Shown piece by piece: positions 1 to 12,540 of a stretch of DNA of 64,000 nucleotides. The notes under the pieces are model-generated. The model saw nothing but the letters and a program-made list of their open reading frames with translations. It was not told the origin of the DNA and ran no database searches. Source of the stretch: Isoetes taiwanensis. Its lineage: Eukaryota; Streptophyta; Lycopodiopsida; Isoetales; Isoetaceae. The translations under genes were made by a program, and so were the position numbers. The number at the start of each line of letters is the position of its first letter. Position 1 is the first letter of the stretch. The stretch spans positions 22,395,584 to 22,459,583 of the forward strand of contig JAJEKV010000005.1 of NCBI GenBank assembly GCA_021234155.1, given 5' to 3'.

Positions 1-210
1 TTGTCAATATCATCTATTGTGGAGTGACTTAAAAGAGGTGCAATCAAGCTTGTAAGTTCATTAAATATAAGTGCACATTTTGGAATGTGCTGCATGTTGA
101 GAAAAGGATTTATTAATTCTTTGCACGTTTCTTTCATTCAAAATTTATTATTTGAATGCGAACTAATGTTTATGACTGGCGAACTTGACCCAATGCTTTT
201 TGGTGTGCAG

Positions 211-1728
211 GCTGCTGCAGCTTCATGGGAGCAGCATATTGCTGCAGCTCGAGAGCACTCGGCAAACACTGTTATTCCGGCATGTGTTATGCTTCAAGAT
301 AAGGCTACTAATGCTCGAGATCTTATAGAAAGAGAGGTGTCAGCAGTTCAGAGGAGCCCTGATAATCGGTTATATATGTTGCCTGCTACTTCACAGGTAG
401 ATATTGGCCATCATTGTTGACGCTTTTTTAAATGGATTATGTGCTGAAGTGTTTGGCAAGCTTTGATACCCTGTTTTTTCCTTATTTTCTTATTATATCG
501 GCCAAATACTTTAATGAGCATCAGCTGGAACTGCATGCAGGGCCTTCTGGATGCTCTGGGTACAGGCTCTATTGCAAGTGCAGAAGCAATTGTGGCAGCA
601 GAGAAGTCGGCAGATTTGCTTGCTGCACGAGCTGGTGCAGGGGATCCGTCTGCAGTACCATCAATCTGTAGAATAATAGCAGCTTCACACTACTCTTCAG
701 GTTGATCTTGCTGCTTCTGTGATGTGAACAAGGAGAAACCGTCTAATCAAACCCTCTATGTTCGAATTTACTTTAACAAATCCAGCTTCTACAAATTACT
801 GTTGATGCAACTCGGTCTCATCATTTTTGTTTCTTTTTCCTAGGAATGGGGGTATCTGATCCTGGCATGGTAGCAGTTGTAGATTCATTGAGATTCTGCC
901 TTAGACCTGGTGCTTCTCCTGCAAGCTTGTTGGAAAACCTTGCTAAAGCAGTTAATCGAGTCCAGATATTAAGAGACCTCGTTGGAAGTGGACGGGCACT
1001 GCTAGCTGCAGCAAACTCATCAAAGCCAGACTATGAGAGGTAATCCAGGGAACTATACGAACTCTGAGGCTGAAACCTTTGATTTGTAGGAAATGAACTT
1101 TTATGGACCATGGGGTCAATTAATAACACAATTCCTAATATTGTTCTTATGCAATGCTTTGACCGTTTTTCTACGTATTAGAAATTCTTGAAGGAAATAG
1201 AGTTTTAAAGTAGGTCATTCAGGGGTTTTGTTTCATGATTCTATGCCTTTCCATTGTAATTGTATTGCTCTGTACAGGAATGCAGCAACCTGTTTTGGAA
1301 CTGCAAAACAGCAAGAGCAATTGACTTTACAAGAATGGTTGCCTGAGCTTAAATCAGCAGTCCAGGAAGCTCAGAAGTGTTTGGAGGACTGTAAAAGAGT
1401 GCGGGGCTTGGTAAGATGCATCATGTTCTGGCCTGTAATGTAGGTTATTCAAATTCTTTCTAACAGGCAGTAATCTTATTCCACAAGTCCTGACGAATAA
1501 AGTTAACGTACTGATACCATATTTAAAAGATGCACTCGTGTTTTTGATGTAGGTTATTCTGCCTTGAGATACTTATATTCAAGTTTACTTTGTCAGGTTG
1601 ATGAATGGTGGGAGCAACCGGCAGCGACAGCTGTAGACTGGGTAACTGTGGATGGCCAGAACGTTGCAGCATGGCTTTCACATGTGAAGCAGCTACAGAC
1701 TGCATTTTATGAGAAACAACTTTTGTAA
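211..1728 (+). CDS. AUG5: AUGMIN subunit 5, C-terminal part (five last exons)
   Basis: This is the 3' end of a plant augmin subunit 5 gene; the upstream exons lie outside the window. Augmin binds existing microtubules and recruits gamma-tubulin for branched nucleation in spindles, phragmoplasts and cortical arrays. Five exons join in frame: 211-396, 541-700, 844-1039, 1278-1410 and 1597-1728, all with AG acceptors and GT donors, ending at TAA 1726-1728. They give 268 residues, roughly the last third of a protein usually near 800 residues. Recognisable blocks are the Ala-rich helical segment around [46 protein letters not shown] and the hallmark end [20 protein letters not shown]. Helical, coiled-coil composition fits the family. 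Identification rests on family motifs recalled without a search. The exons carry no disruptions. Bases 1-210 are intron. Confidence 0.9.
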
Positions 1729-2110
1729 AGCCTTCAACTTGAAGTTGATGAAGCATAGTCCTTTACATTCCTTACCCTCCCTTATATAATGGTTAGTAGA
1801 TCCCTCATACATACACCAGGGTTGATCTAACCAATCCATGCTGTCAAGGATCAAAGAGCATGAGGCATTGGAAAAAATGAAATAAAAGAGCCTTTTTTCT
1901 ATGTGTGCGTGCGTTGACTTGTTTTTCTTATTTTCTTTCTTTAATCCTGTCTTTACAAAAACAGAAGAAAGACCGACTTGAATTTGGTGTATTTCTTGCA
2001 GCATGCTCAAGGTTTCGCCAAAACATACCTAAATAGTTCGACTGCTTAACATTGAAGGGCTCTCATTGCTTGACGATATCAACAAGATGACTTATAAAGT
2101 AGTAATTATT
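1729..2110. promoter_or_regulatory. Convergent intergenic spacer with shared 3' regions
   Basis: The AUG5 stop (1728) and the DUF1218 stop (2111, minus strand) face each other across about 380 bases. A canonical AATAAA at 1881-1886 on the + strand could serve as the AUG5 polyadenylation signal. The two 3' UTRs probably abut or overlap. No other gene is visible here. Confidence 0.5.
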
Positions 2111-2948
2111 TTAACAAGATATTTTATCAACATTTGGTGAACTATACATTTCCATGTGGACGAACGGCTCCGGAACTATGACTGCTAAAGACAATTGTGA
2201 TGAATTCGTGGGTATTTGGTGAAAGCGCATTGTCTGCAAGGCTGCCATATAAAACGCAACCCCCAGAGATGTAGATGCAAGTCCGAAGATTCCACCCCCT
2301 GCGAATAAACCTTGCCTTACAGCCTCGCATTCAAGCCTCATCGCATTTGTATGGCCTTGAACATGCATCGACATTCCCATTATGAGCAGCACTACTGATA
2401 CTGCATAACACACCCTGCAAATATCACACAGTTTGAGCACATCTAACAGGGCACAGCATAATAATCCTTTCTTCTTACCAGGAATTCACAAAAAAAGCAA
2501 GCGCCTGCCATCGGATCCATGCTGTAGAAGCAGAAGCAGATGCCCAAATGAGAAGCGCATTGGCCGGACGGCATAGCTGGCCAGCCATCACTATCTGATT
2601 CAATATCATTGACAATGCCGAAGCCTGGAGTGCAGCAGCTGCGCATCCTAACGAAACCTTGCCTGAGTTTGAGAAAGCGCATCGCATCTGTTGTGAATAT
2701 GGAGGATGTTGTACATATTCCCAGATCACCTGCACCCCACCAAATTCAGCACACTCCACACAGAAAACAGCTAAATCCATTCATAAAATAGATAGAAGAA
2801 GAACCTGTGATCGAGTCGTCTCTGCCACAAGAGAGAGAACAAATGCAGCTAAGCCCAGCACAACTGAGAATATGATGTAGAGATTGCTCCTTTGGCCCCG
2901 GTTGCTTGGGTTCATCTCCAAATCTGCATGCGTCACTGGCACAGCCAT
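2111..2948 (-). CDS. DUF1218 family four-helix membrane protein
   Basis: Three minus-strand exons, 2805-2948, 2479-2729 and 2111-2414, join in frame with GT-AG introns into a 232-residue protein, the usual size for plant DUF1218 proteins. The start is the ATG at 2948-2946, followed by a short polar N terminus. Hydrophobic helices are: residues about 22-42 (LYIIFSVVLGLAAFVLSLVA); a second near GCAAAALQASALSMILNQ; a third across the exon 2/3 junction (AFFVNSW then VCYAVSVVLLIMGMSM); and a fourth at GLFAGGGIFGLASTSLGVAF. The Cys before the last helix (LECEAVRQGLFAGG) is typical. Characterised relatives include the VCC/DEAL proteins of leaf symmetry and vein patterning and MODIFYING WALL LIGNIN proteins; which subgroup this belongs to cannot be told. 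Membrane location is predicted from sequence only. It lies tail-to-tail with AUG5. No frameshift is seen. Confidence 0.85.
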
Positions 2949-3374
2949 TGTTGAATAGAATATTAGTGAGTGAGGCCTTTTGAAATCCCAATTGCTGGAC
3001 TAAATGGCAGCACGAGATTTGGTTGCCAGGATTCAGAGCTCGAATTTATAGGCAATCCGCAGGCATTAATTTGATGGCCTGTTGCACACACGAGACAGAA
3101 CAGATATCCTCCCCCCTTAAATGCACATTCCCAGCCTCGTGCATTTTGTGCGTCTGTTTAATAAGGTTCTCCGATAAGAGATTTCGTGCATCCACTGTAT
3201 AATGCTGCTAATTCTCTCGCGGTTTTGAGATTGTGACACACCAACGCCATCTTTTACTGCATACATATCAAATCTTGTCTTGTCCGGGCACGCCTCCCAT
3301 CCCATGCTCATTACTTCTGAACGTTTTACTGTTCGAAAAAGGAATGGCATTTTGATGTGCAGCATGTCGGTAAC

Positions 3375-3444
3375 TTCGTTCGGGAAATTTTTTACCCTAA
3401 AGCATCAAATTCGTTCGGGAAATTTTTTACCCTAAAGCATCAAA
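3375..3444. repeat. Perfect 35-bp tandem duplication
   Basis: Bases 3375-3409 and 3410-3444 are identical head-to-tail copies beginning TTCGTTCGGGAAATTT and ending AAGCATCAAA. They lie about 430-500 bases upstream of the DUF1218 start codon. Complete identity suggests a recent slippage or duplication event. Confidence 0.95.
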
Positions 3445-3605
3445 GTTTCCTGCAGTTTTGAACCTGTCCGGGAAGCTATAAAGCTATTCTCCAAAATTGC
3501 GGAGAAATCAAGAAAAACTCCTAATTATAGTGTGAAATTTTCTTGCTAATATTTTGCCCTTATATTAAATTGTTAATTTCAAAAAGTAATCTCACATACC
3601 AAGTC

Positions 3606-3649
3606 GGTAAGTTTTCACCGTGCCCAAACCAAGGTAAGTTTTCACCGTG
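3606..3649. repeat. 17-bp direct repeat, two copies
   Basis: GGTAAGTTTTCACCGTG occurs at 3606-3622 and again at 3633-3649, separated by 10 bases. It is a second small duplication in the DUF1218 upstream region. Confidence 0.9.
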
Positions 3650-3722
3650 AAAGCATAGAATGGAATAGAAAGATCTTTGAACCAATACCTCAATTTTAAT
3701 TTAAAGTTTTATGAAAATAATG

Positions 3723-3747
3723 TTTTTTTTTTTTTTTTTTTTTTTTT
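3723..3747. repeat. Poly(T) tract, 25 bases
   Basis: An uninterrupted run of T. It could be the poly(A) tail of a minus-strand retrotransposed sequence or a simple homopolymer; no associated retroelement body was recognised. Confidence 0.9.
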
Positions 3748-5449
3748 GCAATGACCTATCCTTCAAATACATTGTAGAGGAAGATGAGATGTCCCCATCA
3801 AAGCAAAGGCCACCTGAATCACAATCCAAAATCACGTATGTTATTTTTAATACATAAAAAAGTTGTAAGGATTTAGAAGACCATAAATTTCAGACTCCGA
3901 TTTAGGTGACCTTAACTTCGATGGAAAGGTCTCATCTTTTTCTACAATGTATCTGAAGGATATATTCCCATCTGGCTGATCGTGAAAATGTGACAGTCAT
4001 TTCCATAAAAATACATAACAATCTTGGCAATTTTAGCTAAATATAAAGGTATTTTTTGAGTTTTTCCCTTCTTGTTTATATGATGCAGTGTAGTATAGTA
4101 TCGTACTGGTATAGTATAGTATAGCATAAGAAATTTATCATGGCGGCCGCTGGGAACATTTCTCTACCCAAAACCTGCAAAAGTCGAACCCAAAAATAGA
4201 CCCCCTCATAAATGATTTTTTGTATACGACGAAGAATTGAATGGTAAAGGTATTTTTTGGGTACAGAATCAAGGCCTGAATTTTACACAAAACTAAAAGA
4301 ACCAAATAGCCCCTTAACATGCATAGTCGCTTGGCAATGTAGCAAAACTTCATGCATGTAACATTGACTAAGAAATGATCAAGTTTTGCATGTTGGATCA
4401 AGTTTGTGGAAGCTATAACTATATATGCACACCATCTGAAGTTTATAAGGCAGGTTTTACTTCTTGCAAAACAAATTGCATTTGGTTAGATTAGCATCCA
4501 TTATGCACTGTGCATCAACATAATAAATATATATACATCGATATAAGATATGCAAGGCTGGACACATCATCTCTGGTAGAGAAAATTAGCTACTTAGATA
4601 TTTCTACTAATTTTGCACTAAGCAGGACAGTCAATCGGAAAAAACAAAAAAATAATTGTTATGGTACCATGCACCTATATTTGGTCCATAAATATGCACC
4701 AAAGAACCAAAAGCTTTTGTCTTTAACCCATTTTGTGGTTTTTGAAGCTTACGTTATGATTTCTAATATTGAAACTGTAATAGTGTTTTGTTTGAATTTT
4801 AATATCTTTGACTGCTATTCATGTACAGTTTTGGAGTGCGCTTTCCCCTACCGCTTAACGCGAATTGCTTTGAATTGACAAGCAGGCCTTGTTTGAGCAA
4901 GTCGGAAAACACCTGTACTGTTCACGCTGTCATGGGCTACTTGTGAGGGATTTTCATAGATAGCTATGTATGGAAAGAGTTTGTATGCAGATGGGCAGAG
5001 GTCTAATGGTAATAATAGTGATGGGCATGCCAGTGTCCATATGGTGTTAGAGATCCTTTCTTACGCCCTTTGGGGAGGTTTGGCAGCAATTCTGACTCTA
5101 GGCTCACAGCTCTAGACTCCTTTATAGATGGCACACCAGTGAGATGCTTTAAAATGTATTTACCTACATTTTACTTTCTGTCTTTCAGTAGTCGGGCAAA
5201 GAAAAAATATTTCTTGCTTTCTCAGGTTTCTTCTATCTAGATCCGGCTATCATGTTTTCATGTTTAGCAGTGGCTTTCTCGACATTGTTGATTTTGAAGT
5301 CTTTCAAGCAAGCCGTTTGCACCATTATTACATGCTGAGAAGGTATCTAACAACGGATTTGATTTTTTTTGTTTTTGGTATTGTGGGCCTGCTTTAATCC
5401 ATTGAACCAGCAAAGGTACACCACTCGCATTAGGGATTTTGATAATTTC

Positions 5450-6336
5450 ACAAACAGTAAACGAATGCACGGCTACATTATCGAAAACGGTGATGGGTCT
5501 GATAGGTTTTTGAGGAACCTTTTGATAGAATTTTATGGCAAGCATGAAGGCTGAAACGCTGCAAGATGTGTGCAGCATGTTTGATAAAATGCATGCTCCC
5601 AACATTTTTTCATGGAATATTACAATTGTTGTATGTGTCAAGTGTGGGAATTTGCAATGTGCCCACAAAGTTTTCCATCAAATAAATGAATGCCATAGTG
5701 CGATGTAGTCTCTTGGAATATCACAATTGCAGGTTATGCAAAAAGCCATTGCCTATTTAAACAAATGTTGCTTAAAGGAGACATCCCAAATAGGGCTACT
5801 TATGTTGCCCTTCTTGATGCATGCTTGGGCCCCGAAGATCTTGATGCAGCCAAATATCTGGACCAAAGCATTCTTCGGTATGGATATAAAAAGGACATTG
5901 TTGTTGCAAGTGCCCTCATTAATACATATGGCAATTGTGGAAGCTTGCAAGATGCCAGGGTGGTTTTGGACAATGTAGTACACCATGACGACATTTCCTG
6001 GACTGTCATGCTCTCTGCTTATGGCACTAATGCATGTAGCAGTGAAGCATTGGAACATTTTCAGCGAATGCAATTACAAGGTATGCTTTCAAGTATAAAG
6101 TGACATATCTGACTTTGTTAGCTATATGTGCTGAATTTGCAGACTTAGCCAAGGGTAAGGAGATTCATCACTGTTTCTTGCAGGCTGGGTGTAAGTTGGA
6201 GAATAGTTTAGGCACGAGTCTCATTTCTATGTATGCCAAGTGTGGAAGTATAGAAGATGCCAAAGCTATATTTAATCAAATGGATGAAGATAATGTAGTT
6301 GTTTGGAATGTTATATTTGCAACATCTCAGTGGTGA
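5450..6336 (+). pseudogene. Pentatricopeptide repeat (PPR) protein, broken
   Basis: Successive pieces in different frames encode PLS-type PPR motifs, which bind organellar RNA for editing, splicing or stability. Visible blocks are SKRMHGYIIENGDG (about 5457), CSMFDKMHAPNIFSWNITI (about 5570), VCVKCGNLQCAHKVFHQI (about 5630), FKQMLLKGDIPNRATYVALL and DIVVASALINTYGNCGSL in the 5765-6103 frame, and GTSLISMYAKCGSIEDAKAI with DEDNVVVWNVI in the 6100-6336 frame. Stops and frameshifts fall near 5552, around 5700 and at about 6100, where MQLQG passes into another frame. No start methionine, targeting peptide or E/DYW end is visible. The intronless structure fits a PPR retrocopy or decayed family member. 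A PPR-like AIQLFLQMQRE at about 6780 may be a displaced continuation. Confidence 0.85.
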
Positions 6337-6339
6337 GAG

Positions 6340-8238
6340 TTCTGCCCCGACCCTATTCCCCTTCTTGAGGTACGTTCATATAATTGGAGCTCTCTCTTTA
6401 ATAAATAAATTAGGGTTTCTGTTGGGCATCTATTTTAGTTCTGCAAAATCGACCTTTTCTTCCATCAGCTCATCGAATCCACATAGTTCATCTGCCCTGC
6501 TTGACCTTTGAGGCTTCATATTTAAGGCGCTTATACACTACAGAAGCATTTGATCCTTATGATCGGCTAGGTTTTTTTTTCCCCTTCAAGAATGAATGAT
6601 CGGCCAAGTTTTTAGAGCGGGATGTGTTTTTCGAGGCTGCCATAATTGAAGTATATGCTTAGGAATTTGCCATGCCAAAGATTTTTCTATACTTAGTGCT
6701 GACCTTGCCATGGAAAGAAACAGATATGAGATGTATTTTCTTTTAAAACTGGTTTTGATTTAAGCATATGGGATGAGGGCCATTCAACTCTTTCTACAAA
6801 TGCAAAGGGAAGTCATGAAAGCATAGATTCTGTTGGAAGTGGGAGCTCCATGCCCGCCCAGATCTTTCAGATGCCTGCCTGTTTGCCATTCTACAGAACC
6901 TTTTATCAAGGAAGATTCTTTATTGGTAAATTTCTTTACATTTGAAATTTCTGGCAGAAGAGAGTTTTACTGCTTTGAGTTGCAGTGCTATTTATGCTTG
7001 AGTGACCTTGAATCTGCCAGCATGATATACAACATATGCAAATGAGGCATCAATCTATTATTTACAGAAACAGCTTGGGCTTCATGTGACAAGAACTTAT
7101 ATAAGAATGAAACATCTGCATCAAAAGGCAAGGGAATATAAAAAAGAATTTACTTTGAAGCCAATGGACATGGAACTGTTCTATTTAGTGAGAACATTAT
7201 ATTATTTCTAATCAAAAAAGCAATGACTACTGAACAGGTTAGCAAAAGTGCATTTTATTTTGTTTTGTGTACTTGCAATTTCTCCTCCCAGTTTTATTTT
7301 TTTCTATATAAGGAATGGTTATTGTGAAGCAATACAATGCTTATTAACAATTAGTCAAACAGAAAACCAGGATATTGGCTATTGGTGATGCATTGCATAG
7401 TGTTTTGAAGGTGGACATCCTTGCACATCTCGACTGGTCTATACATGACTGGTCTTCCATATATATTGTTCTCAGATTCTTCTTTCATTAGGCATTAAGC
7501 AAGTGTTAGCAAACATCTTAGGCAGGGACGTGGATGTAGCATAGTTTCCCTCACAATTTATGAATTAAGGTGTATATGTTTCTTCAAATTCAGAGGTCAT
7601 GGCCTTTGGAGCAAACTGTGGACATGAACAGTTTGTTAGATAAAGAACAACATACATAGCCGGCGTAGCTGAAACAGAAAGAGCATCTTTCATTTGCTTG
7701 CTTCTAATATACATTGATATTCCTTATTTTATTACGATGTGCAGAGATGGTGTACCAAATTATGCTACATATCACAGGCATGTGATTTTCATATGTTCAC
7801 GATCGGGACATGGCTTGTTGTGTAGAAAGATCGTTGGATTTCTTTATGTAGCCAGACACAAATTTGCAGCTAGAAATGACTAAGCAGGAGCAAGAGAATG
7901 GTAAGAAAAGGCAGGTTGGAGCTTATAAGGTGCCATTTCAAAAAATTGTTTCAAAGGGTAACTTTCTACTCTATTCAATTTTTAGGCATGTGCTCAAAGT
8001 TATTCCTGAACTGGATTTGCTCTTATTCTAATTCTCATTTCTCCTTATATCCAAATGAAAATAGCTCATATGAGATGTCATCATGGGGTCTTCAGTTTAT
8101 GGTTACTCCTCTTAGCTATGAAGCATTCCATGACTAATTGGTGCCTTTCAGAAATACAATGCACGAGAGATTGGCGGACACGGTGTTGCGTGCCCTGGAC
8201 GATTCTTTGGTGAAGTGCAAGTGACAAAAACGTGGAAG
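6340..8238 (+). other. Exon-like segments of an unrecognised + strand gene (tentative)
   Basis: Several short stretches look coding and carry plausible splice sites, but no family is recognised. (1) 6350-6500 resembles a plant 5' leader (pyrimidine-rich, TTAGGGTTTCTG near 6411). (2) About 6725-6920 is an open frame containing SIWDEGHSTLSTNAKG, SIDSVGSGSSMPAQIF and LPFYRTFYQGRFFIG, followed by GGTAAA. (3) About 7067-7140 follows TTTACAG. (4) 7876-7899 lies between TTTGCAG and GTAAGA. (5) 8152-8238 is 29 codons exactly between CTTTCAG and GTAATT and includes NAREIGGHGVACPGRFFGEV. Phases were not reconciled into one reading frame, so this may be a small gene, a pseudogene or chance. The rest of the interval is AT-rich. 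Confidence 0.25.
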
Positions 8239-11114
8239 GTAATTTCATGAAGATTGTGTAGTTTATAAAAATCCGCAGATATGAACACTAATGTTTCTAT
8301 GAAGCGGTTGTGCTTAGTTTAGCATCGTCGAGAGTCTTCTACAAAATGTAAAGATTGTCAAGCTCCAAATAAGGAAGAAAAAGGAAAAAAAAGAAGAAGA
8401 AGCTAACTTGGTAATTTATGTTCAATTTTTGAGATATACAACAAATATTTGTACTTTTAATAGAGGATGTTTTGTATCCTAACTCAGATTACTAGCTTTC
8501 AATTTCCTAAAAGGACGTATTGATTTGCAAATGTGCTAGATAAATACTAGGTAGGTTTTGTCCCATCAAGTGTTGCCTGTATGGCTGTATGACTGAAGCA
8601 ATCTAGTCTAAGATATCATGCTTTTAAATTCATGCTTGAGTTTAATTTATCCATGTTGTAGTCCATTGGACATGATTTTTATTTGTTTGACAAGTATTTA
8701 GCTGGACTTCCATAAGGAAATAGCGACATCGTAATTAGCAAAATCAGAAGTGGTTGATTTGATGCTAACAAAATCAAATATCTATCACATTATTGTTTGA
8801 GCAAATAGATTGTGCTTAAAATACTGCCATCTAAAACAGGTTTAAAATGTTGCCATCTTTTTTTAAGAAACACGTAATCTCTTTTTTTTTTGCCACCAGT
8901 AATTAGCACTGTGATGGAAACATGTACTGGCATTTGAGGAATTTATGTTAGCAGAGCTTTAACAATGGCATCATGTTGCCTTTGGTGGAATCTGGCTTGA
9001 GAAAAGTGATGATGCAAAACAAGATCTGCCATATGCAACAATTTAGAACTAGAGCTTGCTTTCAAATTGGACATGTTCTAGATGTTTAAAGTGCTTCACT
9101 GATTATAATTGCAGGACTGACAGCCTTATATCTACCCTGTATTCTTGTCTAATGCCTTTGGTTCAATATCATCTCAATAACTCTACGAAAATATTAGGCA
9201 TGTTACTTATTAACGCTGATAAAGCTAAGTATATATGCAAATCCATACCTAGTCCAAAGAACAAGTCCAGACATCTAATACAGCCAAGGGCTTCCCTTAC
9301 TTGGCCAAACTTATTGGTCCCATACTTAGGAAAGGGGAATCTTAGAGGCCATACTAGTATTATGCTGATTCATTTTACTACTTGCAGAATCATTTCATAG
9401 TGCATCAAATGATTCACGTTAGAAATAACATGTGGTTTTTTAAACAGGTATAACTAAAATCTTAGACTTAATTCATCAGCTGGCATTCATCAGATTGTAT
9501 TAATAAGAGCTTTATCTACTTCGGTTTTCCAAAAGCTATGCATTGACTATGCGTGAATGCAGTTTTGTGCCCAACTAGTTGCAAGCACATTTCCTTAATG
9601 TAGTTACCTGTGAACATATGTTATTTTCAACTTCATTGTCTATTTTAACTTGGTAAAACTTCAAATGTTGAACTGCATTATTCATAATAACTTCTATTAA
9701 ACATGCGTGTTTTAATATTCAGGTCAACAAAGATTCATTCTTTGAGACCAGAAACTTAGTCAAATAAATCTATTCATATGCCTTTTTTACTCACAGATTT
9801 GAAGCCCCAAACTCATGTTCTCAAACACATTTCAACATAATATATTAAAGCTTAAAAGTGTTTGACTTCTAATAACACAAACCAGTTTTCTAGAAACTCC
9901 ATCTTCCTTCCTCAAGTACTTACAACAATATCGACAAATGTCAGTTCAACCTTCAGGTAGACACAGGAACAATGCATTACAAAGGCTTAACAAAATCCTA
10001 AGTAGATGGTTTGGCCCTTTTCTTTCACTTCCAGATAACAGTCTAATATACTAGATTTAGAGGGATTTTATCATAATTCCAACTGCACACTCTGACAAAC
10101 ACCACCCGCGTCAAATGAACTATGCTTGACTGGCATGTTTTGGAAATATATGAAGAGTTGCGCATTCTGTGCAGGAACAAGTTCATTGAGCTGGCACTCG
10201 TTATATATAATCTATAAATTTCACTTCAAATTTCACAAAAGTTGATATAAAAGATGATGCCATTTATAAACCATAGAATTGGAACCTAATGAGTAAGTTT
10301 CTATATAACCAAAACAATAAGAATGGAATTTCAAAGTGAATTAACATTTAAAATGCACTGATAATAAAAGCATGTATCAATTTAAAAGGCAACTGAAACT
10401 CAGACAAACCTGCAACAATGCCGCATTAAAATATACTATCGACCACTTTATAGATCAATAGAATTGAAACCTAATATCAGTTAAGCCTATATATGGTCAA
10501 AATAACGTGAATGGGATTTCAAACTCAACAATACTAGTAATTTAAGCATATCAGTTTAAAGGCACTTGAATTATTATGCATTGCTAAATGGCTGGAACTA
10601 TTTATTGGAACAATGCTGCAATTAGATACCATGCTTTATCTAGCTCCACCTGCTTCCTTCTCTCTGTTGTGATGGATCCATTTTCCTGTCTCTGCCTTCT
10701 ACCCCTGCCTCCAACACAGATTCTTTAGCTTCCTTGCCCAAATGCTCTTTATTTGTCTGCATTTTTCTTGCCTTTTGGATCAGGCCTCTCTACTTTAACA
10801 TCTGTCTTCACCTCTGGCTTAGCCTCAAACCCAATAGCAAGAGCACTTTTATCTACTCTAGTCTCCTCGTATCGTAAGGAATAGTCTAAATGTGTGTGTG
10901 TGTTTTTTTGGACGAAAGAGAGTTTATTAATCAAGAGTAAGATTATTTAATGTTCATATCTCATTCATCAATGTACGCACAAGAAGGTGCCTTTGGACCA
11001 TGAGCCTAAAACACTGTGTACTTACTCCAGTAGAGGAGACTAGTTGTAAGAGTTGATTTGAAGGTACTGAATTCAAATACTATCTTTCATGTTGGACTCC
11101 AAGGTGGAACATCT
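8239..11114. other. Intergenic, AT-rich, no gene recognised
   Basis: No supported coding region. A minus-strand stretch at about 10749-10860 reads as a charged peptide end (KPEVKTDVKVERPDPKGKK, then ADK and a stop) after an AG, but it is too short and low-complexity to call. A short GT repeat followed by a T run lies near 10890-10907. Confidence 0.6.
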
Positions 11115-12540
11115 ATACGGCATTAGTATCCTGGGATACAGTAATGGGTCCATAGCAGATGAATAATTGTCTTGGAAGATGTGATGTATTCAACGCTCCC
11201 AGATTGATCATATGAACGAGTCAGAACCAAGATGAAATGCCTTTTTCTGAGTTGGAGGGTAGGATGCTTAGAGGACACATTGGCTATCCATGCACTGTTA
11301 AATGAACCTTGTAGCCAAGACCATGCTGGTTGGACTTCTGGATAAGCGAAGAGGTAATGCTCAAGAGTCTCAATGTTTGAAAGGCAAAGCGAGCACACTT
11401 TGGGATGGAGAAAATTATCCCAAAGCAAGCACCATGTAGGAACACAATTGGGCCATGGAATCTACAAGTGCCACCCATTTGGCAGTGGAAGGTGCTGCAG
11501 AGCTAAGAGAGTATGATACATGGAGCTGGCCAAGTCATTGCCTTTATGGACATCCTCGTGGCAGCCCCAAACCAACCTTTTTGTGACAGCAACTGCCACC
11601 ACAATAGGCCACCATCTTCATACCATTCTTGGATAGAAAAAACACATGCAAGGGCCCATCGTGTTTGTATAAAGGGATGAATGGATATAGCAAGTGGAGG
11701 TGCTGAGAGGTTTGGTTGCAGTGGTGCCTACCACCATGGCTAGAAAAGATGTCTAACCACATCCCATGCTTTCAAGAGTCCCATAGAAAAGGAGAAGCAT
11801 CTGGAAAAGGTTGCAAAGGATGAACCAAAACTGGTTTATCACCCTTCTTGCATAGGGGAATGCAATGACTAAGGGATTATTTGGGCAAGCATAAACCTCA
11901 TCATTCAGGAGCCTCCAAATGAATTTAGAAATGAGGACTTTACTCTATACTGAGAAGTACATCATACCGAGACTACCTGCCTATTTTGGAAGGATGCATT
12001 TGGATCAAGCCATCTTAGCCACAACCCCCTCCTCAATGCCAGCCCGTATGAAGTTTCAGACTATTGAAATGAGTTCATGTACTTTGATCTGTGGGGCTAG
12101 CAATAACAAAACCATATAGACGTGGGTACTATTGAGGACTGACTTGGCCATTGTGATGCAACCAGCAAGAGTCAATTTTGTGGTAGACCATCAAAATGAG
12201 TGTTTCTTCAAACCCTTAATGATCTCTTCCCATGTAGCTTCAACGCTCACATGAATACCAATTGGTATTCTAAGCAACTTGGTAGCATGTCCACAGCAAC
12301 TTCCATGGAAAATCATATACACATGTTGGAGTTGGAGTGTTCGGCTTCCATGAAGCTGTACACTTCTGCCACCCCACAACACAAGCACATCGGAAGCCAG
12401 TGGCAACATATCTAAAAGCAATTTTGTAGCTTCTAGTTTCTCAAAGTTAGCAATAAAAAAGAGAAACATGTCGTCTGCATGTTGATTGCACGCTTCCTGT
12501 ATACCAGCATCCAAAGCAAGGCCCCAAGGATCTCTCAGAT
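11115..12540 (-). mobile_element. L1-like LINE fragment: RT second half to zinc-binding C terminus
   Basis: Read on the minus strand from about 12540 down to 11115, this is the end of a plant L1-type non-LTR reverse transcriptase. At 12191-12514 the frame holds the catalytic block NQHADDMFLFF (both aspartates kept), then LLLDMLPLAS and ATKLLRIPIGIHVSVEATWE. At 11123-11428 the C-terminal zinc-binding domain is visible as VCSLCLSNIETLEHYLF and AWSWLQG. The frames between carry stops and shifts, so it is a dead, 5'-truncated copy. The blocks KLL-IP--IH-S---TW match the + strand LINE near 27.3 kb, so both come from one family. Confidence 0.8.

Larger units (their letters stand above)
2949..5384. 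other. Intergenic, AT-rich; upstream region of the DUF1218 gene
   Basis: No coding sequence is recognised. It holds the presumed promoter of the minus-strand DUF1218 gene, two short tandem duplications (3375-3444 and 3606-3649) and a T25 homopolymer at 3723-3747. The remainder is low-complexity AT-rich DNA with short meaningless open frames. Confidence 0.6.

Noticed and set aside
1693-2010. Minus-strand open frame overlapping the AUG5 last exon
   Set aside because: Antisense to a clear exon and 3' UTR; no coding features.
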